NCBI RefSeq assembly: GCF_026642255.1
Contig: NZ_CP113264.1
Span: 4,960,001 to 5,024,000 of the forward strand
DNA: 64,000 nt
Reading direction: 5' to 3'
From: Streptomonospora nanhaiensis
Lineage (GTDB): Bacteria; Actinomycetota; Actinomycetes; Streptosporangiales; Streptosporangiaceae
The number at the start of each line of letters is the position of its first letter. Position 1 is the first letter of the stretch. This document shows, piece by piece, positions 16,275 through 24,826 of this stretch. The notes beneath the pieces were generated by a model, which did not search any database, had not been told where the DNA came from, and worked only from the letters and a program-made list of their open reading frames with translations. The position numbers were made by a program, and so were the translations under genes.

Positions 16275-17450
16275 ATGACCGCCGAACCCGGCCCCGCGCA
16301 CACCGCGCCCGGCCCCCCGACGTGGGCGCGGATGCTCGAACTCCTCGCCGAGGACCGCGAGAACCTCGTGGACGACTTCCTGCGGCGGCTGGGGGACCTC
16401 GGCGGCTACACCGGCGGCGCGGTCCCCGAGGACGACCTGCGCAGGACCGCCTCCGACACCCTCGACATGCTGATCCGCCGGATCGCGGGCGCCCCGCTGC
16501 CCGCCCGCCTGCGCGGCCTGCCGGAGCGGCTCGGCGTGCGCCGGGCGCGCCAGGGGGTCCCCAGGGAGAAGCTGCTGGAGGCGGTCCGGCTCGACTTCCG
16601 CGTGATCTGGGCGGGGCTGGTGCGGGCGGGCGGCCCCGGGTCGTCGGAGGTCCTGGTGCTGCACGCCGAGGAGATCCTGACGACGGTGGAGGAGTACATC
16701 AGCGACGTGCAGGCCGCCTTCCTGGAGGAGCGGGCCGTCCTGGCCCGGGACTCGCGCGCCGTGACGGCGCAGGCCTTCTCCCGCCTGCTCAACTCCGGGG
16801 AGCGGTCGGCGGAGGTCGCCTCGGAGGTGGCGGCCGTGCTCGGCCTGCCCGAGCACGGCCGGTTCGAGGTCGCCTTCGTGGCCGCGCCCTCCGCGGCCCG
16901 GGGCGGGGCGCAGGGCCGCATCACCCGGGAGCGCGAGCGGGGACGCCACCTGAGCTGGGAGTTCGACGACGGGATCGCACTGGTGAGGGAGGTCGGCGGG
17001 CCCGGGTGGGCGGCCTCCCTGGAGGGGGTGGCGGGCGGCCTGGTGGCCGACGCGGCCGGGCTGGCCGCGGTCCCCGCCGCCGTCGGGGCGGCCAGGGTCC
17101 TGTCCCGCTACGCCGGGGAGCGCGGCGGCCTGGTCCGGGAGGACGACGTGTGGTTCGCGGTGGCGGGCGACCAGGTGCGCCGCGTGCTGCCGGGGTTCGG
17201 GGGCGGCGCCGCGGCGCGCCTGGCCCGGCTGCCGCCCGGGCCCAGGGCGAGGCTCATGGAGACGCTCTCCCACTACACGGCCACGGGCTCGGTCAAGGAC
17301 ACCGCGGCGTCGCTGTACTGCCACCGCAACACGGTGGTGAACAGGCTCCAGGCCTTCCGCGAGGTGACGGGGCTGGACCTCACGGTCCCCCGTGAGGCGG
17401 CGCGCGCCCTGGTCCTGTTCGCACCGGAGCACCCGCCCGGCCGGCCCTGA
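16275..17450 (+). CDS. PucR family transcriptional regulator (first copy)
   Basis: Regulator of 391 residues with a long N-terminal sensing part and the C-terminal PucR/CdaR helix-turn-helix, seen as SLYCHRNTVVNRLQAFREVTGLDL. The N-terminal segment RRARQGVPREKLLEAVRLDFRVIWAGL matches the RsbRD-like domain common in these proteins. ATG 16275 follows GGAGGG (16265-16270). It faces the MHS/RidA/RraA/ThDP/M20/ALDH operon, its likely target, and converges on a paralogue at 17484. PucR proteins are classically linked to purine and allantoin use, but many actinomycete members control other pathways, so the inducer is open. Confidence 0.9.
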   Translation: MTAEPGPAHTAPGPPTWARMLELLAEDRENLVDDFLRRLGDLGGYTGGAVPEDDLRRTASDTLDMLIRRIAGAPLPARLRGLPERLGVRRARQGVPREKLLEAVRLDFRVIWAGLVRAGGPGSSEVLVLHAEEILTTVEEYISDVQAAFLEERAVLARDSRAVTAQAFSRLLNSGERSAEVASEVAAVLGLPEHGRFEVAFVAAPSAARGGAQGRITRERERGRHLSWEFDDGIALVREVGGPGWAASLEGVAGGLVADAAGLAAVPAAVGAARVLSRYAGERGGLVREDDVWFAVAGDQVRRVLPGFGGGAAARLARLPPGPRARLMETLSHYTATGSVKDTAASLYCHRNTVVNRLQAFREVTGLDLTVPREAARALVLFAPEHPPGRP

Positions 17451-17458
17451 CGGCGCCG

Positions 17459-17482
17459 GCCCGACCGGGTCCCCGGCCGGGC
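17459..17482. terminator. Hairpin between the convergent PucR genes
   Basis: Inverted repeat with arms of about 10 bases and one mismatch, lying in the 33-base gap between the two convergent regulator genes. It probably ends transcription in both directions. Confidence 0.45.
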
Positions 17483-17483
17483 A

Positions 17484-18650
17484 TCAGGAGGGCGGGTCCG
17501 CCTCGGCCCCGCGTCCGCGCGCCGCCTCCAGGGACAGCAGGACGAGCGCGCCGTCGCCCGGACGCGCGGGGTTCCTGCCGGTCAGCTCCTCGAACCGGCG
17601 CAGGCGGTTCAGGACCGTGTTGCGGTGGCAGTACAGCACGTGCGCCGCCTCGCTGACCGACCCCCGCTCCAGCACCGCCAGGGCCGTCTCGACCAGGGCC
17701 GACCGCTCCCTCTCCGGAAGCCCGTCGAGCGGGGCGAGGACCTCCTCCGCCAGGACCTCCGCCACGTCGCCGAGCTCGCGGACGACGACGGCGGGCCAGT
17801 CCGAGCGCACCCGCAGGGCGCGCCCGTCCCCCGGTCGCACCGCCCTCGCGAGCCTGGCGGCGACACGGCGCATGCGGGGGATCTCGGCGACGCCGCGGGC
17901 GGTGGGCGCGAGCCCCACGGGCAGGCCGAGCAGCCACTCGGGGGGCGCGCCGCCCGGGTCGGCGCACCTCAGGAGGGCCAGGACCTCGCTGTCCAGGTCC
18001 ACGAGCATGTCGTCCGCCCCCGCGCCGGCGGCCGCCGCCCGCAGCTCGGCCTCGCGGCCGGGCGCCGCGACCGCGACGGCGAACAGGTCCCGGGCGTCCG
18101 CGTCCAGGGCCCGTGCGACCTGCCGGACCAGGTGGGGGTCCTGCCGCTCCGCCTCGAACAGGCTGCGCAGCAGGAAGACCCTCTCGTGCTCGGCCTGCCT
18201 GCGCATCGCGGTCAGCTCCGCGAGGTACCCGGAGTGGACGTCGGTGAGGTGGAGCTCCACCGCGTCCCAGATCGGGAGCACCCCGTCGCTGAACGCCACC
18301 AGGTCCTCGTCGGACACGTGCTCGCGCAACGCGTTCCAGATGAACCGGAAGTCCATCCGCACCGCGCGCAGCAGGGACTCCAGCGGGATGCCCTGGCGGG
18401 CGCGGCGCCGGCCCACCTCCCGGGACAGGGAGCGCCGGTCCGAGGTCACGGGCAGTCCGGCCACCAGCCGGAGGAGGTACTCCAGGGACTCGCGCGCGGT
18501 GGCCAGCAGCTCCTCGTCGGCGATCGCCGCCTCCGGGTACCCGGTCACCCCGCGCACCTCCAGGAGGTAGGCGCGGGCGAGGGCGTCGACCTCGCGCAGG
18601 CACGCGCGCAGGGCCACGGCCCCGGGGGAGCCTTCTTCGGACCAGGACAC
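17484..18650 (-). CDS. PucR family transcriptional regulator (second copy)
   Basis: Paralogue (388 residues) of the regulator at 16275. It keeps the same layout: N-terminal RRRARQGIPLESLLRAVRMDF and FIWNAL, and C-terminal LYCHRNTVLNRLRRFEELTGRNP. A GTG start at 18650 is supported by GAGGAG about 8 bases upstream; the frame has no better ATG nearby. It faces the second MHS transporter and the M20 deacylase, so it most likely controls those two genes. The parallel construction of the two modules suggests ancient inverted duplication of a regulator-transporter pair. Confidence 0.9.
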   Translation of the reverse strand: MSWSEEGSPGAVALRACLREVDALARAYLLEVRGVTGYPEAAIADEELLATARESLEYLLRLVAGLPVTSDRRSLSREVGRRRARQGIPLESLLRAVRMDFRFIWNALREHVSDEDLVAFSDGVLPIWDAVELHLTDVHSGYLAELTAMRRQAEHERVFLLRSLFEAERQDPHLVRQVARALDADARDLFAVAVAAPGREAELRAAAAGAGADDMLVDLDSEVLALLRCADPGGAPPEWLLGLPVGLAPTARGVAEIPRMRRVAARLARAVRPGDGRALRVRSDWPAVVVRELGDVAEVLAEEVLAPLDGLPERERSALVETALAVLERGSVSEAAHVLYCHRNTVLNRLRRFEELTGRNPARPGDGALVLLSLEAARGRGAEADPPS

Positions 18651-18704
18651 GGGGACTCTCCTCGTTGTGTGTTCGCACAGTCGAACGCGCGAGGCGGTTG
18701 GGGA

Positions 18705-18722
18705 TGACCATTGTCCAGGTCA
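18705..18722. promoter_or_regulatory. Inverted repeat TGACC-N8-GGTCA
   Basis: A perfect 5-base inverted repeat with an 8-base spacer in the 215-base gap between the second PucR gene and the MHS transporter. It could be an operator for this module; it does not match the repeat found at 16083-16119, so specificity would differ. Confidence 0.35.
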
Positions 18723-18865
18723 CCCGATCCCCCTGATCATGGACTACCAGCGGGGGCGGCGCGACGCCGCCCCCGCTCCCCGTGCGCCCCTCCCGTTGGG
18801 GGACGGCACATCCGGTGAACCGACGAGGGGTGCCGAGCAGAGCACCGCCGAACGAAAGGCCCCCA

Positions 18866-20182
18866 ATGGACTCCCCAGCACAACCCCCCGGCGGAACGAA
18901 GACCGTCTCCGGAGCGGACGCCTCCCGCATCGCCTGGGCGGCGTTCGTCGGCACCGCGCTGGAGTGGTACGACTACTTCCTCTTCGGCACCGCCGCCGCC
19001 CTGGTGTTCAACCGGCTGTTCTTCACGGAGCTGGACAGCACCGCGGCCACGCTCGCCGCGTTCGCCACCTTCGGGGTCGGGTTCGCCGCGCGCCCCCTGG
19101 GCGCCCTGCTCTTCGGGTACATGGGCGACCGCTTCGGCAGGCGGCCGGCCCTGCTCACGACGATCGTCATGATCGGCTGCGCCACCGGCCTGATCGGCCT
19201 GCTGCCCGACTTCGGCTCCATCGGCCTGGCGGCGCCCGTCATGCTCACCGTGCTGCGGCTCCTCCAGGGCCTGGCCGTGGGCGGGGAGTGGGGCGGCGCC
19301 GTGACCATCGCCGTCGAGCACGCCCCGATCGAGACCCGGGGCCGGTTCGCCGCCCTGGTGCAGGTCGGCTCCCCCGTGGGCACGCTCGTGTCCTCCGGCG
19401 CGTTCGCCCTCGTCCTGATGCTGCCCGGCGAGGCCTTCGACGCCTGGGGGTGGCGCCTGCCGTTCCTCGCCGCGTTCCCGCTCCTGGGCATCGCCCTGTA
19501 CATCCGCCTCAAGGTCGAGGAGTCGCCCATCTTCCAGGACCTCGTCGAGCAGGAGGAGCGCTCCAGGATCCCCGCCCTGGACGTCTTCCGCCAGGCGGGC
19601 GGCCGTCTGCTGGTCGCCGTCGCCGCGGCCATGCTGGGCGTCGGCGGGTTCTACATGATCACCACGTTCGTGGTCAGCTACGGCACCAACACCCTGGGCG
19701 TCGACCGGAGCGTCATGGTCAACGCCACCCTGGTCGCCGCCGCCCTCCAGATCGTCGTCACCGTGTTCGCCGGGCGCCTGGCCGAGCGCTTCGGACCGGG
19801 CCGCATGACCGTGGCGGGCTCGCTGGCGACCGCCGCCGCGGCCTTCCCGCTGTTCTGGCTCATCGACACGCGGGACCCCCTGGCCATCGTCCTCGCGGTC
19901 ACGGCCGGCATCGCCCTGGTCACCATCGCCTACGCCGTCACCGGCGCCCTGCTCACCGACCTGTTCCCGCCGCACCTGCGCTACAGCGGGGTCTCCCTGG
20001 GCTACAACCTCGCGGGGGCGCTGACCGGGTTCCTGCCCCTGATCGCCACCGCCTTCCTCGCAGCCTCCGGCAACGCCTCCTGGTCCGCCGCGCTCATCCT
20101 CGTCGTGATCGCGCTCCTCTCGGCGGTCGGCGGCGCCTACGGGGAGCGCCTGCGCATCACCGACAAGTCCATCGTCTCCTGA
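18866..20182 (+). CDS. MFS transporter, metabolite:H+ symporter (MHS) family
   Basis: Proton-driven MHS transporter of 438 residues with 12 predicted helices. It carries GTALEWYDYFLFG, the loop [14 protein letters not shown] and RLLQGLAVGGEWGGAVTIAVEHAP, closely parallel to the transporter at 14619. ATG 18866 follows GAAAGG (18853-18858). The M20 deacylase gene begins 32 bases after its stop, so the pair is an operon for import and hydrolysis of one substrate, probably an N-acyl amino acid or related amide (inference from the second enzyme). Confidence 0.9.
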   Translation: MDSPAQPPGGTKTVSGADASRIAWAAFVGTALEWYDYFLFGTAAALVFNRLFFTELDSTAATLAAFATFGVGFAARPLGALLFGYMGDRFGRRPALLTTIVMIGCATGLIGLLPDFGSIGLAAPVMLTVLRLLQGLAVGGEWGGAVTIAVEHAPIETRGRFAALVQVGSPVGTLVSSGAFALVLMLPGEAFDAWGWRLPFLAAFPLLGIALYIRLKVEESPIFQDLVEQEERSRIPALDVFRQAGGRLLVAVAAAMLGVGGFYMITTFVVSYGTNTLGVDRSVMVNATLVAAALQIVVTVFAGRLAERFGPGRMTVAGSLATAAAAFPLFWLIDTRDPLAIVLAVTAGIALVTIAYAVTGALLTDLFPPHLRYSGVSLGYNLAGALTGFLPLIATAFLAASGNASWSAALILVVIALLSAVGGAYGERLRITDKSIVS

Positions 20183-20214
20183 ACCGCACCGCCCCGAACG
20201 AGAGGAACCACCCC

Positions 20215-21489
20215 ATGCACGCCGACGATGCCCGCAGGATCTGCGACGCGGTCGACGCGGCCTTCGACGCCCAGCTGGAGCTGACGGCCGAACTGGTCCG
20301 CCACCCGTCCCTGCGCACCCGCGAGGGCTCCGCCCAGGACCTGCTGTACGCCGAGATGGAGCGGCGCGGCTTCGCGATGGACCGGTGGGAGCTGGACGCC
20401 GCACAGCTCTCCGAGCACGTGGGCTACGGGCCGAGCACGGTCTCCTACGAGGGCGTGACGAACGTGGTCGGCACCTACCGGCCGACCGAGCACACGGGGC
20501 GGTCCCTCATCCTCAACGGGCACGTGGACGTCGTCCCCGAGGGCCCGGAGGAGGCGTGGTCGCGCTCCCCGTGGGACGCCCCCGTCATCGACGGCTGGCT
20601 CCACGGCCGGGGCAGCGGGGACATGAAGGCGGGCCTGGTCGCCAACCTGTTCGCGTTCGACGCGGTCCGCGCCGCGGGCCTCTCCCCCGCCGCGCCCATC
20701 CACTTCCAGTCGGTGGTCGAGGAGGAGTGCACGGGCAACGGGTCGCTGTCCGCGCTCATGCGCGGGTACACGGCGGACGCCGTCGTCATCCCCGAGCCCG
20801 AGGAGGACATGCTCGTCCGCGCGAACACGGGGGTCATCTGGTTCACGGTCCGCGTGGCGGGCGTCCCCACGCACCCGCGCGAGATGAGCTCCGGTTTCAA
20901 CGCCATCGACGCCGCCCACCACGTGATGGGCGAGCTGCGCCGCGTGGAGGAGCGGTGGAACGCCGAACGGGGCTCCCACCGCCACTTCGAGGACCTCGAC
21001 CACCCGATCAACTTCAACCTGGGCACGATCAGGGGCGGCGACTGGCCGTCCAGCGTGCCCGCCTGGTGCGAGATCGAGGTGCGGGCCGCCCTCTACCCGG
21101 GCGTCACCGCCGACCAGGCGTGGGAGGAGCTGACCGGCGCGCTGGAGTCCGTCACGTCCGACGCCCAGGGCCACCCGATCTCCGCCGTGGCCACCCGGAC
21201 CGGGTTCTACGCCGAGGGCTACGTCCTGGAGGAGGGCAGTGAGGCCGAGGCCGTGCTCGCCCGGTCCCACGAGCGGGTGTTCGGGTCCGAGCTCCGGAGC
21301 TTCACGACCCCCGGCTACCTGGACGGCCGCGTCTTCACGCTCTACGGCGACATCCCCACCCTCGTCTACGGTCCCGTCTCCGAGGCCATCCACGGGTTCG
21401 ACGAGCGCGTGGAGGTGGAGTCCGTCCGGCGGATCACCAAGAGCATCGCCCTGTTCATCGCCGACTGGTGCGGCACCGCGCAGGCGTAG
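20215..21489 (+). CDS. M20 family deacylase (ArgE/DapE type)
   Basis: Dinuclear zinc hydrolase of 424 residues. Ligand and catalytic motifs in order are NGHVDVVPEG, RGSGDMKAG and VVEEECTGNG, then a dimerisation domain, then a C-terminal PVSEAIHGFDERVEVES supplying the last His. This is the ArgE/DapE group that removes N-acyl groups from amino acids; several members act in degradation rather than in arginine or lysine synthesis. No arginine or lysine genes are near, and the gene follows an MHS transporter under PucR control, so a catabolic role is favoured. ATG 20215 follows AGAGGAA. A strong hairpin starts 3 bases after its stop. Confidence 0.9.
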   Translation: MHADDARRICDAVDAAFDAQLELTAELVRHPSLRTREGSAQDLLYAEMERRGFAMDRWELDAAQLSEHVGYGPSTVSYEGVTNVVGTYRPTEHTGRSLILNGHVDVVPEGPEEAWSRSPWDAPVIDGWLHGRGSGDMKAGLVANLFAFDAVRAAGLSPAAPIHFQSVVEEECTGNGSLSALMRGYTADAVVIPEPEEDMLVRANTGVIWFTVRVAGVPTHPREMSSGFNAIDAAHHVMGELRRVEERWNAERGSHRHFEDLDHPINFNLGTIRGGDWPSSVPAWCEIEVRAALYPGVTADQAWEELTGALESVTSDAQGHPISAVATRTGFYAEGYVLEEGSEAEAVLARSHERVFGSELRSFTTPGYLDGRVFTLYGDIPTLVYGPVSEAIHGFDERVEVESVRRITKSIALFIADWCGTAQA

Positions 21490-21492
21490 CAC

Positions 21493-21538
21493 CCGCCCGC
21501 CCGGGCCGCCCGCGTCGGCGGGCGGCCCGGGCGGGCGG
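21493..21538 (+). terminator. Strong hairpin terminator
   Basis: A perfect 21-base stem (21493-21513 with 21518-21538) closes on a 4-base loop, GTCG, three bases after the stop of the M20 deacylase gene. It is all G and C and has no U tract. Confidence 0.75.
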
Positions 21539-21659
21539 ACACGCGCGGCCTCCGGGCACGCCCGGGACGGCCGCCCTTGCGGAGGCCGTTCCGCCGTGGG
21601 TGGGAACGGCCTCCGGGCGCACCTCCGCCGTCCTTCGGGGGCGCGCCCGGGACGGCCCC

Positions 21660-22529
21660 TCAGAGGAGGGGGCGCAGCTCGTCCTGGCACCACGCGGCCA
21701 GGGTGGTCGGCGTCGTGGTCGCCGCGGTGCGCGACTGCTCCGGCCTGAAGCCGTCGCGCAGCCCGGTGGACATGCCCATCACCGCCTCGACCAGGCCGGG
21801 GCCCAGGCCCGCCCCCGCGAGGGTGTCGCGCATCCGCTCGTCGGCGATGCGCTCCGCCCGCACGGGACGGCCGGTGACGTCGGCGACGACCGCCGCGGCC
21901 TGCTCCCAGGACAGGTCGGCGGGGCCGTGCACGGCCTGGACGACCCGGCCGGCCCACCCGGGGTTGAGGAGTCGGCCCACGGCCACCTCGGCGATGTCGC
22001 GCGGCGCGACCCACGGCATCGGGTGGTCCACCGGCAGCACGACCCGGATGGCGCCGGACCGGATGGAGTCCAGCTCCATCAGCAGGTTGCTGAAGAAGAA
22101 GCCGCACCTGAGGTGCACCACGTCCGCGCCGGTGTCGTCCAGCAGCTGCTCGGTGCGGGCCAGCCCGTCGATCTCCCCCGCGCCCGAGCGGCGCTCCGCG
22201 CCCACGCTGCTCAGGAAGACGACGCGGCGGATCCCGTTGGCGGTGACGGCGCGCGCGGCGTGCGCACCGAAGCGGGCGTACGCGGCGACCGGGTCGTCCG
22301 TGCGGGTGGGCGGATCGACCCAGAACAGGGTGTCGACGCCCGCGGTCGCGGCCACGACCGCGGCCTCGTCGCCCTGGTCCACGGCGACCGGTTCCACCAG
22401 GCCGGCGAGGGCCGGGGCAAGGCGGGCGGGGTCGCGCATGAGCAGCAGCGGCCGCGCTCCGGCCCGGACGAGGCCGTTGACGACGTGGCGGCCCACGGTG
22501 CCGGTGGGGGTGGTCACGGCGATGCGCAT
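21660..22529 (-). CDS. NAD(P)H-binding NmrA-like protein
   Basis: Atypical short-chain dehydrogenase-like protein of 289 residues. The N-terminal Rossmann motif is TTPTGTVGRHVVNGL, a variant of the NmrA/HSCARG TGATGxxG loop. It continues with VVFLSSVGAE and the substrate-side LRCGFFFSNL. The usual SDR Tyr-x-x-x-Lys is absent, as in NmrA proteins, which act as redox sensors or as quinone/azo reductase-like enzymes. ATG 22529 is chosen because GGAGA lies 6 bases upstream. It is monocistronic; a second NmrA-like gene lies at 44433. Confidence 0.85.
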   Translation of the reverse strand: MRIAVTTPTGTVGRHVVNGLVRAGARPLLLMRDPARLAPALAGLVEPVAVDQGDEAAVVAATAGVDTLFWVDPPTRTDDPVAAYARFGAHAARAVTANGIRRVVFLSSVGAERRSGAGEIDGLARTEQLLDDTGADVVHLRCGFFFSNLLMELDSIRSGAIRVVLPVDHPMPWVAPRDIAEVAVGRLLNPGWAGRVVQAVHGPADLSWEQAAAVVADVTGRPVRAERIADERMRDTLAGAGLGPGLVEAVMGMSTGLRDGFRPEQSRTAATTTPTTLAAWCQDELRPLL

Positions 22530-22766
22530 CAGGTGTCTCCTCGTGCTCGTGTTCCGCGGGGTCGCGGTTCGCCTCGCACGGTACGAGGGGTTGCGGCCGG
22601 AATCCGGCCACAACACGGGAGGCCGGCGGATCGGTCCGGCGGCCCCGGGGCTCCCGGCCGTGACGGAGGCCGGGCGGAGGCCGGCGGGCGGCCCCGGACC
22701 GCCCGTGGGCGGACTCCGGCGGCGGTTCCGGGGCCGCGGGCCTTCGCGCTCCGGGGCCGAAGCGCG

Positions 22767-23696
22767 CTACGCGTTCCCGGCCGAGACCACCCGGGCGAGC
22801 CATCCCCTGCTCCGGCGGGAGAAGTCCTCGGACACGGGGGCATCGGGCGCCCAGGCCTCGAAGCCGTGGGGCGCGCCGGGGGCGACCTCCAGCTCGCAGT
22901 CCACCCCCGCCTCGCGCAGCCGGCGCGCGTAGCCGGTGGCCTCCTCGAAGAACAGGTCGATGTCGCCCACGCCGATCCACGCCGGGGGCAGGCCCCGGAG
23001 GTCGTCGCGCCGGGCGGCCGCCGCGTAGGGCTCGGCCTCTCCTCCCGGCTCCCGGCCCAGGTAGGCGCGCCAGCCGAACCGGTTCAGGCGGTTGTTCCAG
23101 ACCCAGTGCCGCTCGCCGTCCAGCTCGCTCCGGGCCGCGGTCCGGTCGTCGAGCATCGGGCAGCCGAGCAGCTGCGCGCGGGGCTGCACCCCGCCGCGGT
23201 CGTGGAGCCTCTGCACCAGGCACGCGGCGAGTCCGCCGCCCGCGCTCTGCCCGCCGACGACGATCCGGTCCGCGTCCACCCCGAACCGCTCGCACGAGCG
23301 CTGGAACCAGTCCCAGGCGGCGACGCAGTCGTCGGACGCGGCCGGGAAGGGGTGCTCCGGCGCGAGCCGGTAGTCGACCGAGACCACGACCAGGCCCGTG
23401 TCGCGCGCGGCGGTGGAGCAGAACCGGTCGTCCTGCGAGGGCTGGCCGATGACCAGCCCCCCGCCGTGGATCCACAGCAGCCCGGCGCCGGACGCGCCGG
23501 CCTCCGGCTCGTAGACGCGCACGTCGACGCCTTCCTCGGACAGGTCCCGGAACCGCACGCCGTCGACGACCGCGTCGCGGCCGAGGCCGCGCTGGGCCGC
23601 CCTGAGCAGGTTGCGCAGCCGGGGCCGGTGCAGGGGCAGGGCGGGCACCCGCTTCACCGCCTGCCGCAGTTCGGGGTGCACCTTCGCCAGTTCCAT
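22767..23696 (-). CDS. Alpha/beta hydrolase (hormone-sensitive-lipase family esterase)
   Basis: Esterase of 309 residues. The oxyanion loop HGGG is in LLWIHGGGLVIGQ, the nucleophile Ser in VVGGQSAGGGLAA, the Asp in GVGDIDLFFEE, and the His in GAPHGFEAW. This complete triad and the HGGG motif place it in the HSL group, which hydrolyses short-chain esters. There is no signal peptide, so it acts in the cytoplasm. ATG 23696 follows GGGAGCGG. It is a lone gene between the NmrA-like gene and the GntR regulator, both on the same strand. Confidence 0.9.
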   Translation of the reverse strand: MELAKVHPELRQAVKRVPALPLHRPRLRNLLRAAQRGLGRDAVVDGVRFRDLSEEGVDVRVYEPEAGASGAGLLWIHGGGLVIGQPSQDDRFCSTAARDTGLVVVSVDYRLAPEHPFPAASDDCVAAWDWFQRSCERFGVDADRIVVGGQSAGGGLAACLVQRLHDRGGVQPRAQLLGCPMLDDRTAARSELDGERHWVWNNRLNRFGWRAYLGREPGGEAEPYAAAARRDDLRGLPPAWIGVGDIDLFFEEATGYARRLREAGVDCELEVAPGAPHGFEAWAPDAPVSEDFSRRSRGWLARVVSAGNA

Positions 23697-23967
23697 GGAC
23701 CGCTCCCGTCGACCGCCGCTCCCACGCGGCCCCGCCTCGTCACCGCCAACCTACTGCCCGCGTCCGCCGGGCCCGCGACCGGTCACCGGCTCAGGGATCC
23801 GTCCCCTTCCGCGTACCCGCTCCCGGGGCGCGGGACCCCCGCGGGCCGGGGTACGGCGGGCGCGGTCCGCTCCGGACGGGGATGCCGTGCGGTCGCGCGG
23901 ACCGGGGTGCCGGGGGTGCGGCGCCGGGGCGGGAACCTCGCGTCCCCCGTTCGGCGCGGGAGCGCCC

Positions 23968-24699
23968 CTACCTCAGCGAGGACACGCTCCGCCGGACCGG
24001 GCGCCGGGGGCGCCCGTCCGAGAAGTACTCGGGCGAGACCGCCCGGATGCGCTCGACGTCCTCGAAGACGGCGCGCAGGTGCGAGCGGAGCGCCCGGACC
24101 GCGTCGTCGAGGTCGCCCGCCTCGATCGCGTCCACCACCTGCGTGTGCTGCTCGGCGAGCACCCCCATCGGCCGGGTGTCGATCAGGCTCAGCCTGCGCG
24201 CGCGGTCCAGGTGGGCCTTGGCCGCGTTCACCGTCCCCCAGGCGCTCTCGTGCCCGGCCAGGGCCAGGAGGGCCCGGTGGAACTCCTCGTCCAGCTCGAA
24301 GAACCGGTCGTGGTCCCCCGCGGCCTCGGCGTCGAGCTGCGTTTGGAGGTTGGACCGCAGGTCGGCGATGTGCTCGGGCGAGAAGGGGGGCCGCGCCTGG
24401 GCGAGGGAGGTGCACTCGACCGCCTCCCGGATGAACTGCGCCTGGGCGACGCGTTCGGGGTCCACGAGCGAGACGAAGCTCCCGACCTGCGGGTACACCT
24501 CCACCAGGCCCTCCTCCCGCAGGAGGATGAGGCTCTCGCGCACAGGCGTGCGGCTCACCGCGAGCTCGGCGGCGAGCTCGTTCTCGGAAAGCGGCGCCCC
24601 GGGCTTGAGCTCCAGGGTGATGACCGCGCGACGGAGGGTGTCCAAGGTGCGGTCCCGCGCGGACAGCAGTGGTCCCCCGGATCGGGTGTCGTCAGCCAT
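23968..24699 (-). CDS. GntR family regulator (FCD domain) of the hexonate operon
   Basis: FadR-type GntR regulator of 243 residues. The winged helix is at the N-terminus (LSENELAAELAVSRTPVRESLILLREEGLVEV), followed by an all-helical FCD domain with the acidic and His residues that hold a metal or acid ligand (FFELDEEFHRALLALAGH; EQHTQVVDAIEAG). ATG 24699 lacks a ribosome-binding site but is preceded by TAGACT and a 7-base gap, the leaderless pattern. It is divergent from the hexonate operon. The palindrome at 24726-24741 covers its own -35 region, so autorepression is likely. Confidence 0.9.
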   Translation of the reverse strand: MADDTRSGGPLLSARDRTLDTLRRAVITLELKPGAPLSENELAAELAVSRTPVRESLILLREEGLVEVYPQVGSFVSLVDPERVAQAQFIREAVECTSLAQARPPFSPEHIADLRSNLQTQLDAEAAGDHDRFFELDEEFHRALLALAGHESAWGTVNAAKAHLDRARRLSLIDTRPMGVLAEQHTQVVDAIEAGDLDDAVRALRSHLRAVFEDVERIRAVSPEYFSDGRPRRPVRRSVSSLR

Positions 24700-24706
24700 G
24701 TCCGGA

Positions 24707-24712
24707 AGTCTA
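24707..24712 (-). promoter_or_regulatory. Leaderless -10 element of the GntR gene
   Basis: On the minus strand TAGACT (24712 to 24707) is followed by exactly 7 bases and then the ATG, matching the TANNNT-N7-start pattern of actinobacterial leaderless transcripts. Confidence 0.5.
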
Positions 24713-24725
24713 CCGCCATTGACTC

Positions 24726-24754
24726 CACTGGTATACCAGTGCTTGTATGCCAGT
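24726..24754. promoter_or_regulatory. UxuR/ExuR-like operator, palindrome plus degenerate direct copy
   Basis: CACTGGTATACCAGTG (24726-24741) is a perfect 16-base palindrome. CTTGTATGCCAGT (24742-24754) repeats CTGGTATACCAGT (24728-24740) at 11 of 13 positions with a 14-base period. The TTGGTATACCAA core is the known enterobacterial UxuR/ExuR hexuronate operator, so this is the likely GntR site for the hexonate genes. Confidence 0.75.
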
Positions 24755-24826
24755 TGCGACGACGTTCACATCCGGTTTCCCGGCGATGTCACCGCAGGTC
24801 GAAGCCGCCCGACGAAGGAACCTCCC

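Noticed and set aside
20137-23475. 1112-codon minus-strand open frame
   Set aside because: It covers parts of several real genes in the wrong frame (MHS transporter, M20 deacylase, NmrA-like, esterase) and shows no domain.
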